From NCBI RefSeq assembly GCF_000292245.2, contig NZ_ALPT02000004.1, positions 1 to 64,000 of the forward strand: 64,000 nucleotides of DNA, read 5' to 3'. The translations under genes were made by a program, and so were the position numbers. This DNA is from Alkalihalobacillus alcalophilus ATCC 27647 = CGMCC 1.3604. Lineage in GTDB: Bacteria > Bacillota > Bacilli > Bacillales > Bacillaceae_D. Position 1 is the first letter of the stretch. Each line of letters begins with the position of its first letter. The notes beneath the pieces were generated by a model that was not told the DNA's origin, did not search any database, and saw nothing but the letters and a program-made list of their open reading frames with translations. This document shows positions 42,961 to 51,837 of the stretch, one piece after another.

Positions 42961-44001
42961 ATGGGTACTAGAAAAGATGTCGCAAAACAGGCTGGGGTAT
43001 CTGAAGCGACCGTATCACGTGTTTTTAATAACGTCCCCCCTATTCGTGAAGAAACAAAACAAAAGGTATTAGAGGCTGCCAAACAACTAAACTATCATCC
43101 TAATGCACTAGCCCAAAATTTTGCCAAAGGAAAAAGTCAAAACATTGGCGTCATCGTCCCTTATCTACCTAAGGTACGCTTGCTTTCCACTTACTACTTC
43201 TCTGAAATATTAAGTGGGATTGGTGTCAAACTCGGAGAAATGAATTATCGTTTGTTGCTCTTATTTCAATCTCCACATAAACCAAGAGACTATGTCCATC
43301 TTTTTCAAACACAAAAAGTCGACGGTTGTATCATTTTAGGCTCACAAGATTTTTTAGATGAAAAGGCCGCACTAGAACGATTACATCAATTAGCCCTGCC
43401 TTACTGCCTTGTTAATCAAACCTATACTGATTACCCTTTTCACTCGATTGATGCTATGCACTATAAAGGAAGTTATGAGGCAGTATCACTTCTTTTGCAA
43501 AAAGGCTTAACACAGATTGCCTTTTTAAATGGGCCCGCTAATTACTCCAATAGCTTAGATCGGTTAGCAGGATATCGAGATGCCTTACAAGACAATAATA
43601 TCAAATTGAATGAACAGTGGATATTTCAAGGTAACTATAGCCGGAAAAGTGGGTATCAAGCTGCAGCGAATATCGGATCTCACCTCTCAGAAATAGAGGC
43701 CATTTTTGCTTCTAATGATCGGATGGCTGTTGGGCTTATGCAGGGACTACGTGAACAAGGCTATCAAGCTGGTCAAGATTATGCCCTTATTGGGTACGAT
43801 GATTCTGATATCGTGAGCATGCTAACCCCACAACTAGCTTCTGTAAATGTCCCTCTGTTTGAAATGGGCCAACTCGCAGCCGAAAAAGTCTTATCTATGA
43901 TAACGGAGGGAATTAAAGAACAAGTTCAAATTAAATTGCCCGTCACAGTCATGGAACGAGAATCTATTCAAGTCAATTTCCCAAAAAAGGAGATAAAATA
44001 A
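42961..44001 (+). CDS. LacI-family transcriptional regulator
   Basis: A 346-residue repressor-type protein: N-terminal HTH (TRKDVAKQAGVSEATVSRVFNN, residues 2-23), hinge helix (NALAQNFAKGKSQNIGVIVP) and a periplasmic-binding-like sugar domain. ATG 42961 follows AAGGAGG; a longer upstream frame is only repeat sequence. It probably controls its own operon through the palindrome at 42711. The stop overlaps the next start (TAATG). The effector is likely a sugar or uronate of the island. Confidence 0.93.
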   Translation: MGTRKDVAKQAGVSEATVSRVFNNVPPIREETKQKVLEAAKQLNYHPNALAQNFAKGKSQNIGVIVPYLPKVRLLSTYYFSEILSGIGVKLGEMNYRLLLLFQSPHKPRDYVHLFQTQKVDGCIILGSQDFLDEKAALERLHQLALPYCLVNQTYTDYPFHSIDAMHYKGSYEAVSLLLQKGLTQIAFLNGPANYSNSLDRLAGYRDALQDNNIKLNEQWIFQGNYSRKSGYQAAANIGSHLSEIEAIFASNDRMAVGLMQGLREQGYQAGQDYALIGYDDSDIVSMLTPQLASVNVPLFEMGQLAAEKVLSMITEGIKEQVQIKLPVTVMERESIQVNFPKKEIK

Positions 44002-45161
44002 TGAAAAAGTTGAATATTGGCATGATCGGTTACAAATTTATGGGAAAAGCTCATAGCCATGCTTATCGAGACCTCCCTCTCTTCTTCCCAAAACATATTC
44101 ACCCCCATATGAAAGTGATTTGTGGTCGAAGCCTTGAAAGTGTGGCTGATGCTGCCTCTCAATTTGGCTGGGATGAATATACAACAGATTGGAGAGAAAT
44201 GTTGACCAGAGATGATATTGACTTAATTGATATTAACGCACCTAGTGATGTACATAAAGAGATTGCTATTGAAGCAGCTAAAGCCGGAAAGCATGTGTTT
44301 TGCGAAAAACCGTTAGCGCTTACATTAGCAGATTCTAGAGAAATGTTAGAAGCAGTTGAAGCAGCAGGTGTTAAACATATGGTTGGTTTTAACTATCGCT
44401 TTACTCCCGCTGTTATGTTAGCGAAAAAATTGATCGATGAGGGACGATTAGGTGACATTTACCATTTCCGGGCTTGGTTTTTACAAGACTGGATCATTGA
44501 CCCTGACTTCCCACTCGTTTGGCGGTTACAAAAAGAAATTGCTGGTTCAGGTTCTCACGGTGATTTAGGTGCCCACTTAATTGATATGGCTCACTATTTG
44601 ATTGGCGATATAACAGATGTGATTGGGATGAGCGAGACCTTTATTAAAGAAAGACCACTTCCACAGGAAATGACAGGCCTATCTGCAACAGGTAGTCAAA
44701 GTAAGGAAAAAGGACCTGTCACCGTTGATGATGCAACATTATTTTTAGCTAAATTTGCGAATGGAGCTATTGGTAGCTTTGAAGCAACACGTTTCGCGAC
44801 CGGTCATAGAAGTACAAACTCTTTTGAAATTAACGGAAGTAAAGGAAGCGTTATCTTTGATTTTGAACGGATGAATGAACTACAAGTCTATTTTGTCGAG
44901 GACAAGGAGGATGTCCAAGGCTTCCGTCGTGTCTTAGCAACAGATGCCGCTCATGCCTATTCCGACGTTTGGTGGCCTGCTGGTCATACAATTGGTTATG
45001 AACATACCTTCATTCATTCAGTTGTAGAGCTGATGGAAGCTTTCCAAGAAGAACGTCAGCCCGTTCCAAACTTCAAAGATGGAGTCAAGTGTCAGCAAGT
45101 TTTAGAAGCTGTAGAACATTCCATTGAGCAAAAGAAATGGATCAAAGTAACAGACTTATAA
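44001..45161 (+). CDS. Gfo/Idh/MocA family oxidoreductase (1 of 4)
   Basis: A 386-residue NAD(P)-dependent sugar oxidoreductase. The Rossmann domain begins NIGMIGYKFMGKAHSHAY, and the family EKP motif is in VFCEKPLALT (about residue 95). The C-terminal alpha-beta domain contains GSGSHGDLGAHLIDMAHYLIGD, with the typical catalytic His region. Substrate unknown; members act on inositols, glucose derivatives and uronates. Coupled to the LacI gene by a one-base overlap and followed by ThuA and a second paralogue. Confidence 0.88.
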   Translation: MKKLNIGMIGYKFMGKAHSHAYRDLPLFFPKHIHPHMKVICGRSLESVADAASQFGWDEYTTDWREMLTRDDIDLIDINAPSDVHKEIAIEAAKAGKHVFCEKPLALTLADSREMLEAVEAAGVKHMVGFNYRFTPAVMLAKKLIDEGRLGDIYHFRAWFLQDWIIDPDFPLVWRLQKEIAGSGSHGDLGAHLIDMAHYLIGDITDVIGMSETFIKERPLPQEMTGLSATGSQSKEKGPVTVDDATLFLAKFANGAIGSFEATRFATGHRSTNSFEINGSKGSVIFDFERMNELQVYFVEDKEDVQGFRRVLATDAAHAYSDVWWPAGHTIGYEHTFIHSVVELMEAFQEERQPVPNFKDGVKCQQVLEAVEHSIEQKKWIKVTDL

Positions 45162-45209
45162 AATTCTGCTTAAGGAAAAGGTATAAACACAATAGAAGGA
45201 GGATTTATT

Positions 45210-45959
45210 ATGAAAAAGAAGGCTTTAATTGTATGGGGTGGTTGGGATGGTCATGAACCAGAACAAGTGGCGACTATTTTTAAAGGAATTTTAGAAGAAG
45301 AAAACTTTGCCGTAGAAGTTTCTGATTCATTAGAATCCTATGCTGATGTGGATAAATTGAAGTCATTGGATTTAATCGTTCCCCATTGGACAATGGGTCA
45401 AATCGAAAAAAAATATGTGCAAAATATTTCAGCGGCGATTATGAGTGGCGTTGGTTTAGCTGGTTGCCACGGTGGGATGTGTGACTCCTTTCGAAACAAT
45501 GTTGATTGGCAATTTATGACTGGTGGTAATTGGGTCGCTCACCCTGGGAATGATGGAGTTGAATATATGGTGAATGTTAAACATTCTTCTAGTTCATTAC
45601 TTGAAGGGATATCAGACTTCAAAGTGGTAAGTGAACAATATTATCTCCATGTTGATCCAGTAGTAGAAGTGTTAGCTACCACCCGTTTCCCTGTTGTGGA
45701 TGGTCCACATGCAACAAATAAAGCGGTCGATATGCCTGTAGTCTGGACGAAACGTTGGGGATCCGGTCGAGTATTTTACAACTCCTTAGGACATGTAGCA
45801 AACATCGTAGCCATGCCTGAGGTTAAAACGATCATGCGTCGCGGATTTCTCTGGGCTGCGGAAGGAAAAATACTTTACCAGGATAAAGAAGAAAATACAT
45901 TTGCAGCATCAGGTAATGGCTCAGGAAACATTTACACTGGTATGGGAGATAGTCAGTAA
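45210..45959 (+). CDS. ThuA-domain protein
   Basis: A 249-residue protein of the ThuA/glutamine-amidotransferase-like fold. Features are KALIVWGGWDGHEP at the start, VGLAGCHGGMCDSF near residue 90 and VVWTKRWGSGRVFYNSLGH near 185. ThuA proteins occur with Gfo/Idh/MocA enzymes in disaccharide and 3-keto-sugar pathways (thuAB of rhizobia), but their chemistry is not well settled. RBS AAGGAGG. It lies between two Gfo/Idh/MocA genes in one operon. Confidence 0.87.
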   Translation: MKKKALIVWGGWDGHEPEQVATIFKGILEEENFAVEVSDSLESYADVDKLKSLDLIVPHWTMGQIEKKYVQNISAAIMSGVGLAGCHGGMCDSFRNNVDWQFMTGGNWVAHPGNDGVEYMVNVKHSSSSLLEGISDFKVVSEQYYLHVDPVVEVLATTRFPVVDGPHATNKAVDMPVVWTKRWGSGRVFYNSLGHVANIVAMPEVKTIMRRGFLWAAEGKILYQDKEENTFAASGNGSGNIYTGMGDSQ

Positions 45960-45983
45960 ACGAATTGGGGGTATCCATTCATA

Positions 45984-47096
45984 ATGAAAAAAATAAAAGT
46001 AGGACTTATTGGATGCGGGAATATCAGCTCCGTTTATTTTAAAAATTGTTTAGAATTTGAACATTTTGAGCTGGTCGCATGTGCCGATCTCGACCTTGAG
46101 CGTACAAGAGCTCAGGCAGCACGTTATGGCGTAAATGCCTATACGATCCAGGAATTACTTAACGATGAAGACATTGAACTTGTTATTAACTTAACAACTC
46201 CAAAAGCACATGCAGCCGTTTGTATTCAAGCACTTGAAGCAGGAAAACATGTTTATACAGAGAAACCACTAGCGGTCACACGTGAAGAAGGGCGCCAGAT
46301 CTTAGATGTAGCCAAACAAAAAGGGCTTCGTATTGGCAGTGCTCCTGATACATTTTTAGGTGGAGGAATTCAAACCGCCATCCACCTCATTGAAAAAGGA
46401 GAAATCGGTACTCCTATTGGTGCTACGGCCTTTATGATGAGTCGTGGACATGAGCATTGGCATCCTGACCCATCCTTTTATTATGATGTCGGTGGTGGCC
46501 CAATGTTTGATATGGGACCTTATTACTTAACAGCATTAATCGCAATGCTAGGCCCGATTAAACGAATCTCTGGTTCTGCACGTATTAGCTATCCTGAACG
46601 AACGATTACAAGTGAACCAAAAGCAGGCACAAAAATCCAAGTTCAAACTCCAACCCATATTTCAGGAGTTCTTGACTTTTCCTCAGGAGCGATTGGAACG
46701 CTCATCACAAGTTTTGATGTCTTTGGTGGCTCCACGCTTCCCCGGATGGAGGTTTACGGAAGTGAAGGAACGTTACTCGTACCGGATCCTAATACATTTG
46801 GCGGTCCGGTCTTAATACGAAAACGGGATGAACATGAGTTTGTTGAGGTTCCTTTAACTCATTATTACGATCAAAACAGTCGTGGAATTGGCGTGGCTGA
46901 TATGGCGGAGTCTATCCAACGACAAAGAGCCCATAGAGCAAATGGAGAGCTTGCTTTTCACGTCCTTGAAGCGATGCATGGATTCCATGACGCCTCTAAC
47001 AATGGCACATTCTATCATATGGAAAGCACGTGTTTAAAACCAGCCCCACTTCCTTTAAACTATCATTTTTCTCCGAGAACTAACACGACCAAATAA
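45984..47096 (+). CDS. Gfo/Idh/MocA family oxidoreductase (2 of 4)
   Basis: A 370-residue paralogue: N-terminal GLIGCGNISSVYFKN, TEKPLAVT as the EKP motif, HEHWHPDPSFYYDVGGGPMFDMGPYYLTALIAMLGP in the substrate domain. It differs clearly from paralogue 1, so it is not a recent duplicate. Its place after ThuA suggests a two-oxidoreductase pathway, for example oxidation followed by re-reduction of a keto sugar. Last gene of the LacI operon. Confidence 0.87.
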   Translation: MKKIKVGLIGCGNISSVYFKNCLEFEHFELVACADLDLERTRAQAARYGVNAYTIQELLNDEDIELVINLTTPKAHAAVCIQALEAGKHVYTEKPLAVTREEGRQILDVAKQKGLRIGSAPDTFLGGGIQTAIHLIEKGEIGTPIGATAFMMSRGHEHWHPDPSFYYDVGGGPMFDMGPYYLTALIAMLGPIKRISGSARISYPERTITSEPKAGTKIQVQTPTHISGVLDFSSGAIGTLITSFDVFGGSTLPRMEVYGSEGTLLVPDPNTFGGPVLIRKRDEHEFVEVPLTHYYDQNSRGIGVADMAESIQRQRAHRANGELAFHVLEAMHGFHDASNNGTFYHMESTCLKPAPLPLNYHFSPRTNTTK

Positions 47097-47136
47097 CCAA
47101 GAGCTCTAACCATTTGTCAATTACTCTTCAAAAAAA

Positions 47137-47427
47137 AGAGGCTGAGACATAACCACTAAAAAAAGAGTTAGATGACTAGAACTGACAGTCATCTAACTTT
47201 TTTAATGAAAATTACTTATTTTATATTACAAAAGGAATGAGAAGATTTACCCTCTATCTTAGTGGACGAAAACATGCGGAGACTCCCAGTGGGATCTAGT
47301 GGCAGAGCCGAAATCCACTAGTGAAACTAGTTAGTTCGGCGCCACCCACAGGACGCGGAGCATGATTTTCGGGAACGGTGAGTAGAACGCTTTTCAAATC
47401 AGTACAGAGTTTTGTCCTAGCCTCTTT
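47137..47427. repeat. dispersed GAGGCTGAGACA-type element with internal GC-rich palindrome
   Basis: Left end AAGAGGCTGAGACATAAC and right end the complement of AAAGAGGCTAGGACAAAAC enclose a hairpin (GTTAGATGACT/AGTCATCTAAC, about 47168-47200) and, at about 47265-47395, a GC-rich palindrome-bearing stretch (CCACTAGTGAAACTAGTTAG and flanks). It fills the 358-nt gap between convergent oxidoreductase 2 and uxuB and probably ends both transcripts. Confidence 0.78.
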
Positions 47428-47454
47428 CAATTTTTCTCTAACAAAATTTCTCTT

Positions 47455-48303
47455 TTACACACCTGAATAAGATAAAAAACCTCCATCAACTGGGACCGTA
47501 ATTCCCGTTACAAAGCCAGACATATTCTCATCTGCTAACCAGATCAAGGTGCCCAGTAAATCTTCTGGTTTTCCAAATCTCCCCATCGGCGTATGAGTTA
47601 AAATTTTATGAGAACGTTCTGTTAATGACCCATCTTCATTCGTTAATAATCTTCGGTTCTGATCGGTCAAGAAAAAACCTGGGGCTATCGAATTCACTCT
47701 GATGCCGACTTCAGCCATATGAACAGCCAACCATTGAGTGAAATTATCAATTCCCGCCTTAGCCGCACTATAAGCTGGAACCTTTGTCATCGGAGAAGGT
47801 GCACTCATTGAAGACATATTAATAATCGTTTTGCCACGTTTATTGACCATCTTTTTTGAAAAAACTTGGGTAGGAATAACCGTCCCGATTAAATTTAAAT
47901 GAAAAACAAATTGAAAACCTTCTGTTGTTAAATCAAAAAATGTTTTGAGTTCTTTATTCTCTAAATCTTCTAGTTTAAATGTTTCATTGGTTGTTGCCCC
48001 ATCTGGATGATTGCCACCAGCACCGTTAATTAAAATATCACATTCTCCAAGCTGTTCTGTTATGAGAGCTTCTGCCTCAATCACACTTTGTTTATCGAGC
48101 ACATCACAAGAAACCGCTAGAGCTGTACCGCCACTTTCCCGAATCTCTTGTTCAACGACTTTCCCTTTTTCAAGCTGGCGATTTAAAATAGCGACTTTTA
48201 CTCCTTGTCTACCAAGCTCGCGGGCCATCGCTCCACATAAAACACCACTACCACCTGTAATAACGGCCACTTTTCCTTTTAAATTTCCATTGATTGATAG
48301 CAT
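47455..48303 (-). CDS. uxuB: D-mannonate oxidoreductase / fructuronate reductase (SDR, YjmF type)
   Basis: A 282-residue short-chain dehydrogenase: cofactor loop TGGSGVLCGAMARELG (residues about 16-31), NGAGG, catalytic Ser near MSSMSAPSPM and YSAAK, ending VPVDGGFLSYSGV. The insert GGNHPDGATTN is typical of the Bacillus YjmF/UxuB group, which reduces fructuronate to mannonate. Its start overlaps the uxuA end by 25 nt, so the two are coupled. Last gene of the minus-strand block. Confidence 0.9.
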   Translation of the reverse strand: MLSINGNLKGKVAVITGGSGVLCGAMARELGRQGVKVAILNRQLEKGKVVEQEIRESGGTALAVSCDVLDKQSVIEAEALITEQLGECDILINGAGGNHPDGATTNETFKLEDLENKELKTFFDLTTEGFQFVFHLNLIGTVIPTQVFSKKMVNKRGKTIINMSSMSAPSPMTKVPAYSAAKAGIDNFTQWLAVHMAEVGIRVNSIAPGFFLTDQNRRLLTNEDGSLTERSHKILTHTPMGRFGKPEDLLGTLIWLADENMSGFVTGITVPVDGGFLSYSGV

Positions 48304-49376
48304 TGTTTCTCCCCCTGCTTCAAACGTTCAAGTGAATCCCAAATTCCCCATAAGTACATAATGCCAAGGCCACGATCGTAAAGGCCATAACCAGGTCGAC
48401 ATTTCTCATCCCAAATATGGCGACCATGATCAGGTCTTGCATAACCAGTAAAACCAATGTCATGATAAGCTTTCATAATACTTAAAATGTCAACGGTTCC
48501 GTCAGATGAACGATGAGAGGTTTCAATAAAATCGCCATTTTCATATGTTCTCACATTACGAATATGAGCAAAATGAATACGATCCGCAAATTTCCTTACC
48601 ATTTCAGCAACATTATTATTCGGATTGGCCCCCAACGACCCACTACAAAGCGTCAGCCCATTTGCTGGACGGTCAACAAGCTTTAAAAAACGCTGAATAT
48701 TATCTTCGTTAATAATGATTCTAGGCAAACCGAAAACTGAAAATGGAGGGTCATCTGGATGAATCGCCATTTTTATATTGTTTTCTTCTGCGACAGGAAT
48801 AATTTGTTCTAAAAAGTAGTGCAAGTTCTTCCAGAGATCTTCTTCCGTCACCTCTTTATAGAGATCAAATAATTTCGTTAAATATTTCAATCTCTCTGGT
48901 TCCCAACCTGGCATCGTAAGCGATACGTTTTCCGCAATCTCTTTTACTAGTTCAATTGGATCTATATTGGTAATCTTCGCCTTCTCAAAAAATAAAGCGG
49001 TCGACCCATCCTCAAGTTCCTTGAATAGCTCGGTACGTGTCCAATCAAATACAGGCATAAAATTATAACAAATCACCTTTACACCAACTTGAGCCAATCT
49101 TTCTATTGTTTTTTTATAGTTTTCAATATAGAAATCTCTAGTAGGTAGTCCTAACTTAATGTCCTCATGAATATTGACACTTTCTACAACATCAATGTTG
49201 AAATCATGAAGCTCTGCTTGTAATTTTACTTCTTTTATTCGCTCTAATGGCCACTCCTCCCCAACAGGGATGTCGTGAAGTGCCCAGACAATTCCTTCAA
49301 CACCGGGAATCTGTTTCACATGCTCTAGCGGAATAAAATCATTCCCTTCACCGAACCAGCGAAATACCATTTTCAT
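48279..49376 (-). CDS. uxuA: mannonate dehydratase
   Basis: A 365-residue TIM-barrel enzyme converting D-mannonate to 2-keto-3-deoxygluconate. Family blocks: MVFRWFGEGNDFIPLEHVKQIPGVEGIVWALHDIPVGE at the N-terminus, metal-binding HPDDPPFSVFGLPRI, LCSGSLG, HIRN and ARPDHGRHIW. With UxuB it forms the middle of glucuronate catabolism. Uronate isomerase (UxaC), kinase and aldolase are not in the window. Confidence 0.94.
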   Translation of the reverse strand: MKMVFRWFGEGNDFIPLEHVKQIPGVEGIVWALHDIPVGEEWPLERIKEVKLQAELHDFNIDVVESVNIHEDIKLGLPTRDFYIENYKKTIERLAQVGVKVICYNFMPVFDWTRTELFKELEDGSTALFFEKAKITNIDPIELVKEIAENVSLTMPGWEPERLKYLTKLFDLYKEVTEEDLWKNLHYFLEQIIPVAEENNIKMAIHPDDPPFSVFGLPRIIINEDNIQRFLKLVDRPANGLTLCSGSLGANPNNNVAEMVRKFADRIHFAHIRNVRTYENGDFIETSHRSSDGTVDILSIMKAYHDIGFTGYARPDHGRHIWDEKCRPGYGLYDRGLGIMYLWGIWDSLERLKQGEKQCYQSMEI

Positions 49377-49478
49377 CTGTCTACAACTCCATTCCTTCTG
49401 TTTCTAAAGCTAAATAACCCTCAATATCCGTACTATTGATGTCGTTCACGAATGTTTATCCGTATTCATATTTTCTCG

Positions 49479-50162
49479 TCATTTAAAATAATTAGGATAA
49501 GCGACTTTCAGTTCACCTTGATCGTTGTTCACGAGTGTAAGATGATGGTGGACAATTTCTTTTGCTTTTAACGAATCTTGTGCTCGTATCGCTTCAATCA
49601 TTCCTTCGTGCTGAGATAAAAGGATATTCCAATTATAATTATCTGTTAAACTCAACATCCGCACGCGATTTAAATGAGTATTCATTTGCTGGATAATCAT
49701 CCAAATTCTCTTTTTTCCACATCCTTCAGAAATAGTCTCATGAAACTCTTCATCCAGTTCAAAGAATTTCTTATAGTCTCCTACTTCAACACAACGTTTT
49801 TGCATATATAAATTAAATTCTAATTTCTCCAAATAGGTAGGGGAAAAAAGTTTACAAGCCAACTGTATAGCGGCAATCTCTAAATGTTCGCGAATAAACC
49901 TAGCTTCTTCCACATGCTTAAGATCAATGAGTGCTACAAATGATCCTTTTTGTGGGAATACTTCTAATAGTTCATCTTGCACAAGTTTGACAAAGGCTTC
50001 TCGTACAGGCGTTCTGCTCACTTGAAGTTTCTCTGATATTTCTTTTTCTGATATGTTTAAACCCGGTTCAAGTTTTAATGAAATAATATTTTCTCGCAAT
50101 ACGTGATATACGTAATCTCGGGTCGACGAAAACTCAGTTCGTTCACTAATTTCTAAAATCAC
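49479..50162 (-). CDS. GntR-family regulator (FadR/UxuR-like, FCD domain)
   Basis: A 227-residue regulator: winged helix at about 10-75 (YHVLRENIISLKLEPGLNISEKEISEKLQVSRTPVREAFVKL) and an all-helical FCD ligand domain (80-215) with metal-type residues in HLEIAAIQLACKL, DEEFHETI and HEGMIEAI. Starts at GTG 50162 after AAGGAGGGGG. Position just upstream of uxuA-uxuB suggests control by a hexuronate or its keto product. Confidence 0.9.
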   Translation of the reverse strand: MILEISERTEFSSTRDYVYHVLRENIISLKLEPGLNISEKEISEKLQVSRTPVREAFVKLVQDELLEVFPQKGSFVALIDLKHVEEARFIREHLEIAAIQLACKLFSPTYLEKLEFNLYMQKRCVEVGDYKKFFELDEEFHETISEGCGKKRIWMIIQQMNTHLNRVRMLSLTDNYNWNILLSQHEGMIEAIRAQDSLKAKEIVHHHLTLVNNDQGELKVAYPNYFK

Positions 50163-50212
50163 TGTATCCCCCTCCTTACTTCCATACTTTTCTTTTAATT
50201 AAATTTAGACAA

Positions 50213-50260
50213 AGGACTGATCCCGATACAATTAACTAACTAATCAGGGCTCAGTCCTTA
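50213..50260 (-). terminator. terminator between the VOC gene and the GntR gene
   Basis: AAGGACTGA and TCAGTCCTT form the outer stem with CCCTGAT/ATCGGG pairing inside. It separates the transporter block from gntR-uxuAB. Confidence 0.75.
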
Positions 50261-50293
50261 TTCATTACTAAACATACTTGCTCACCAAATCAT

Positions 50294-50704
50294 CTAATCA
50301 TTTTTTTGCCTGAGCATCGCTTGGTCAACATTCAGTTCAATTAAATTCCGATCTGGGTCCATGCAAAAAATTTGAGCAAATCCACTGTCACTATTTGGTT
50401 TCTCTACAATCTCAATCTCCTTATTTTTCAAGTATTGAAGAGTCTTTTCATAATCTTTCACACGGATAGCAAAATGACCATCCTTTGTCTGAATATCCCC
50501 TTCTCTTAAAGTATCAGAGGCTGGGTGCACAATTAAATGCAGCTGCTGATTTCCAATTTGATACCAAGCACCAGGGAAATCAAAATCAGGACGCTTTATT
50601 TCTTGAAAACCAAGAATCGTGCCATAAAAATACTTTGCTCTTTCTAAATTAGTAATAGAAAGACTTACATGATGTATCGACTCCATTTCAAACAAATGTA
50701 TCAC
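50294..50704 (-). CDS. VOC (glyoxalase/dioxygenase superfamily) protein
   Basis: A 136-residue vicinal oxygen chelate protein with two beta-alpha-beta-beta-beta modules: MESIHHVSLSITNLERAKYFYGTILGFQEI and DGHFAIRVKDYEKTLQYLKNKEIEIV, ending FCMDPDRNLIELN. Metal ligand candidates are His in HHVSL and DGHFA and the final Glu. The reaction is unknown. It overlaps the upstream oxidoreductase by 4 nt, so it is in the island operon. Confidence 0.85.
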   Translation of the reverse strand: MIHLFEMESIHHVSLSITNLERAKYFYGTILGFQEIKRPDFDFPGAWYQIGNQQLHLIVHPASDTLREGDIQTKDGHFAIRVKDYEKTLQYLKNKEIEIVEKPNSDSGFAQIFCMDPDRNLIELNVDQAMLRQKND

Positions 50705-51813
50705 CCCTCAAACGGTGTTAAACTTACTTCTGTTTCAGCTGTTTCAATTTTTAGTGCTTGTTCCTGTGCGATAATACATAACTCAGCTGCTTTAAAGGCA
50801 TGTTCTTGTGTCATCGCATTTTCCGTACCTTCCAAACAATCCAAAATAAACTGTCCAAAGTATGGAAACCCTACTTTTCCGGATAACTCAAAATGCTTCT
50901 CTCCTTCTTGATTAACAAGATATAAATGATTTGACGTGTTATCACGACCAATATCAATATATTTACGAATTTCAATATACCCTTCTGTACCTAAAATAAG
51001 CGCACGTCCATCTCCCCATGTTCCTAAACCATCAGGGGTCAACCAATCAACTCGAAAATAAAACGTTGCCCCATTATCAGCTACAAGTGTCGCATCACCA
51101 AAATCCTCGAAATGGGCGTATTCCTTAAAATGATAATTGGCTACTTTACTGTGTAAGACCTTGGCATCTTTTGCTCCTGTAAAATGAAGAAATTGTTCAA
51201 TCTGATGACTTCCAATATCACATAAAATTCCACCATAACAATTTGGATCAAAGAACCAATCTGGCCTACTGTTAGCATTAGCACGGTGCGGTCCCGTTCC
51301 TATTACTTGAACAACACGTCCAATCGTCCCTTGTTCAATTAATTGTCCGGCAAAGACGGCACTTTCGACATGCAAACGTTCACTATAATAAATGCCCCAC
51401 TTCAGCCCTGTTTCCGCTGTTTTTTGTCTTGCTTTTTCGATTTGATCAAGTTTCGTAAAAGCTGGCTTATCTGCAAAATAATGCTTTCCATGCTCCAAAG
51501 CTCGAAGACCTAACTCCCCGCGTTCATTTGGGATACAAGCGGATGCAATAAGCTTAATTTGAGAATCATTTAAGATTTCTTCTTCTGTTGTTGCAACTTT
51601 TACTTTAGGAAAACTCTCACAAAATTTTTCCACCTTTTTAGGATCTGGATCATATACGGCCACTAACTCTGCACCGGCTTCAAGCAACCCATTACACATT
51701 CCGTAAATATGCCCATGATCAAGGCCAATAGCAGCAAAAGGAAAACTCCCCCTTTCAATAACTTCATTGACCTTTCCTACTGGTGCATAATTCATTCCGT
51801 CTTGTTTATCCAT
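50701..51813 (-). CDS. Gfo/Idh/MocA family oxidoreductase (3 of 4)
   Basis: A 370-residue paralogue with a divergent N-terminus (FAAIGLDHGHIYGMCNGLLEAGAELVAVYDP) instead of the glycine-rich GxGxxG, and DKP (YFADKPAFT) in place of EKP. The DHGHIYG form occurs in a known subgroup of the family. ATG 51813 follows AAGGGGTGG. Adjacent to paralogue 4 and to the VOC gene. Confidence 0.85.
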   Translation of the reverse strand: MDKQDGMNYAPVGKVNEVIERGSFPFAAIGLDHGHIYGMCNGLLEAGAELVAVYDPDPKKVEKFCESFPKVKVATTEEEILNDSQIKLIASACIPNERGELGLRALEHGKHYFADKPAFTKLDQIEKARQKTAETGLKWGIYYSERLHVESAVFAGQLIEQGTIGRVVQVIGTGPHRANANSRPDWFFDPNCYGGILCDIGSHQIEQFLHFTGAKDAKVLHSKVANYHFKEYAHFEDFGDATLVADNGATFYFRVDWLTPDGLGTWGDGRALILGTEGYIEIRKYIDIGRDNTSNHLYLVNQEGEKHFELSGKVGFPYFGQFILDCLEGTENAMTQEHAFKAAELCIIAQEQALKIETAETEVSLTPFEG

Positions 51814-51837
51814 TCCGTCCACCCCTTATCAATCGTT

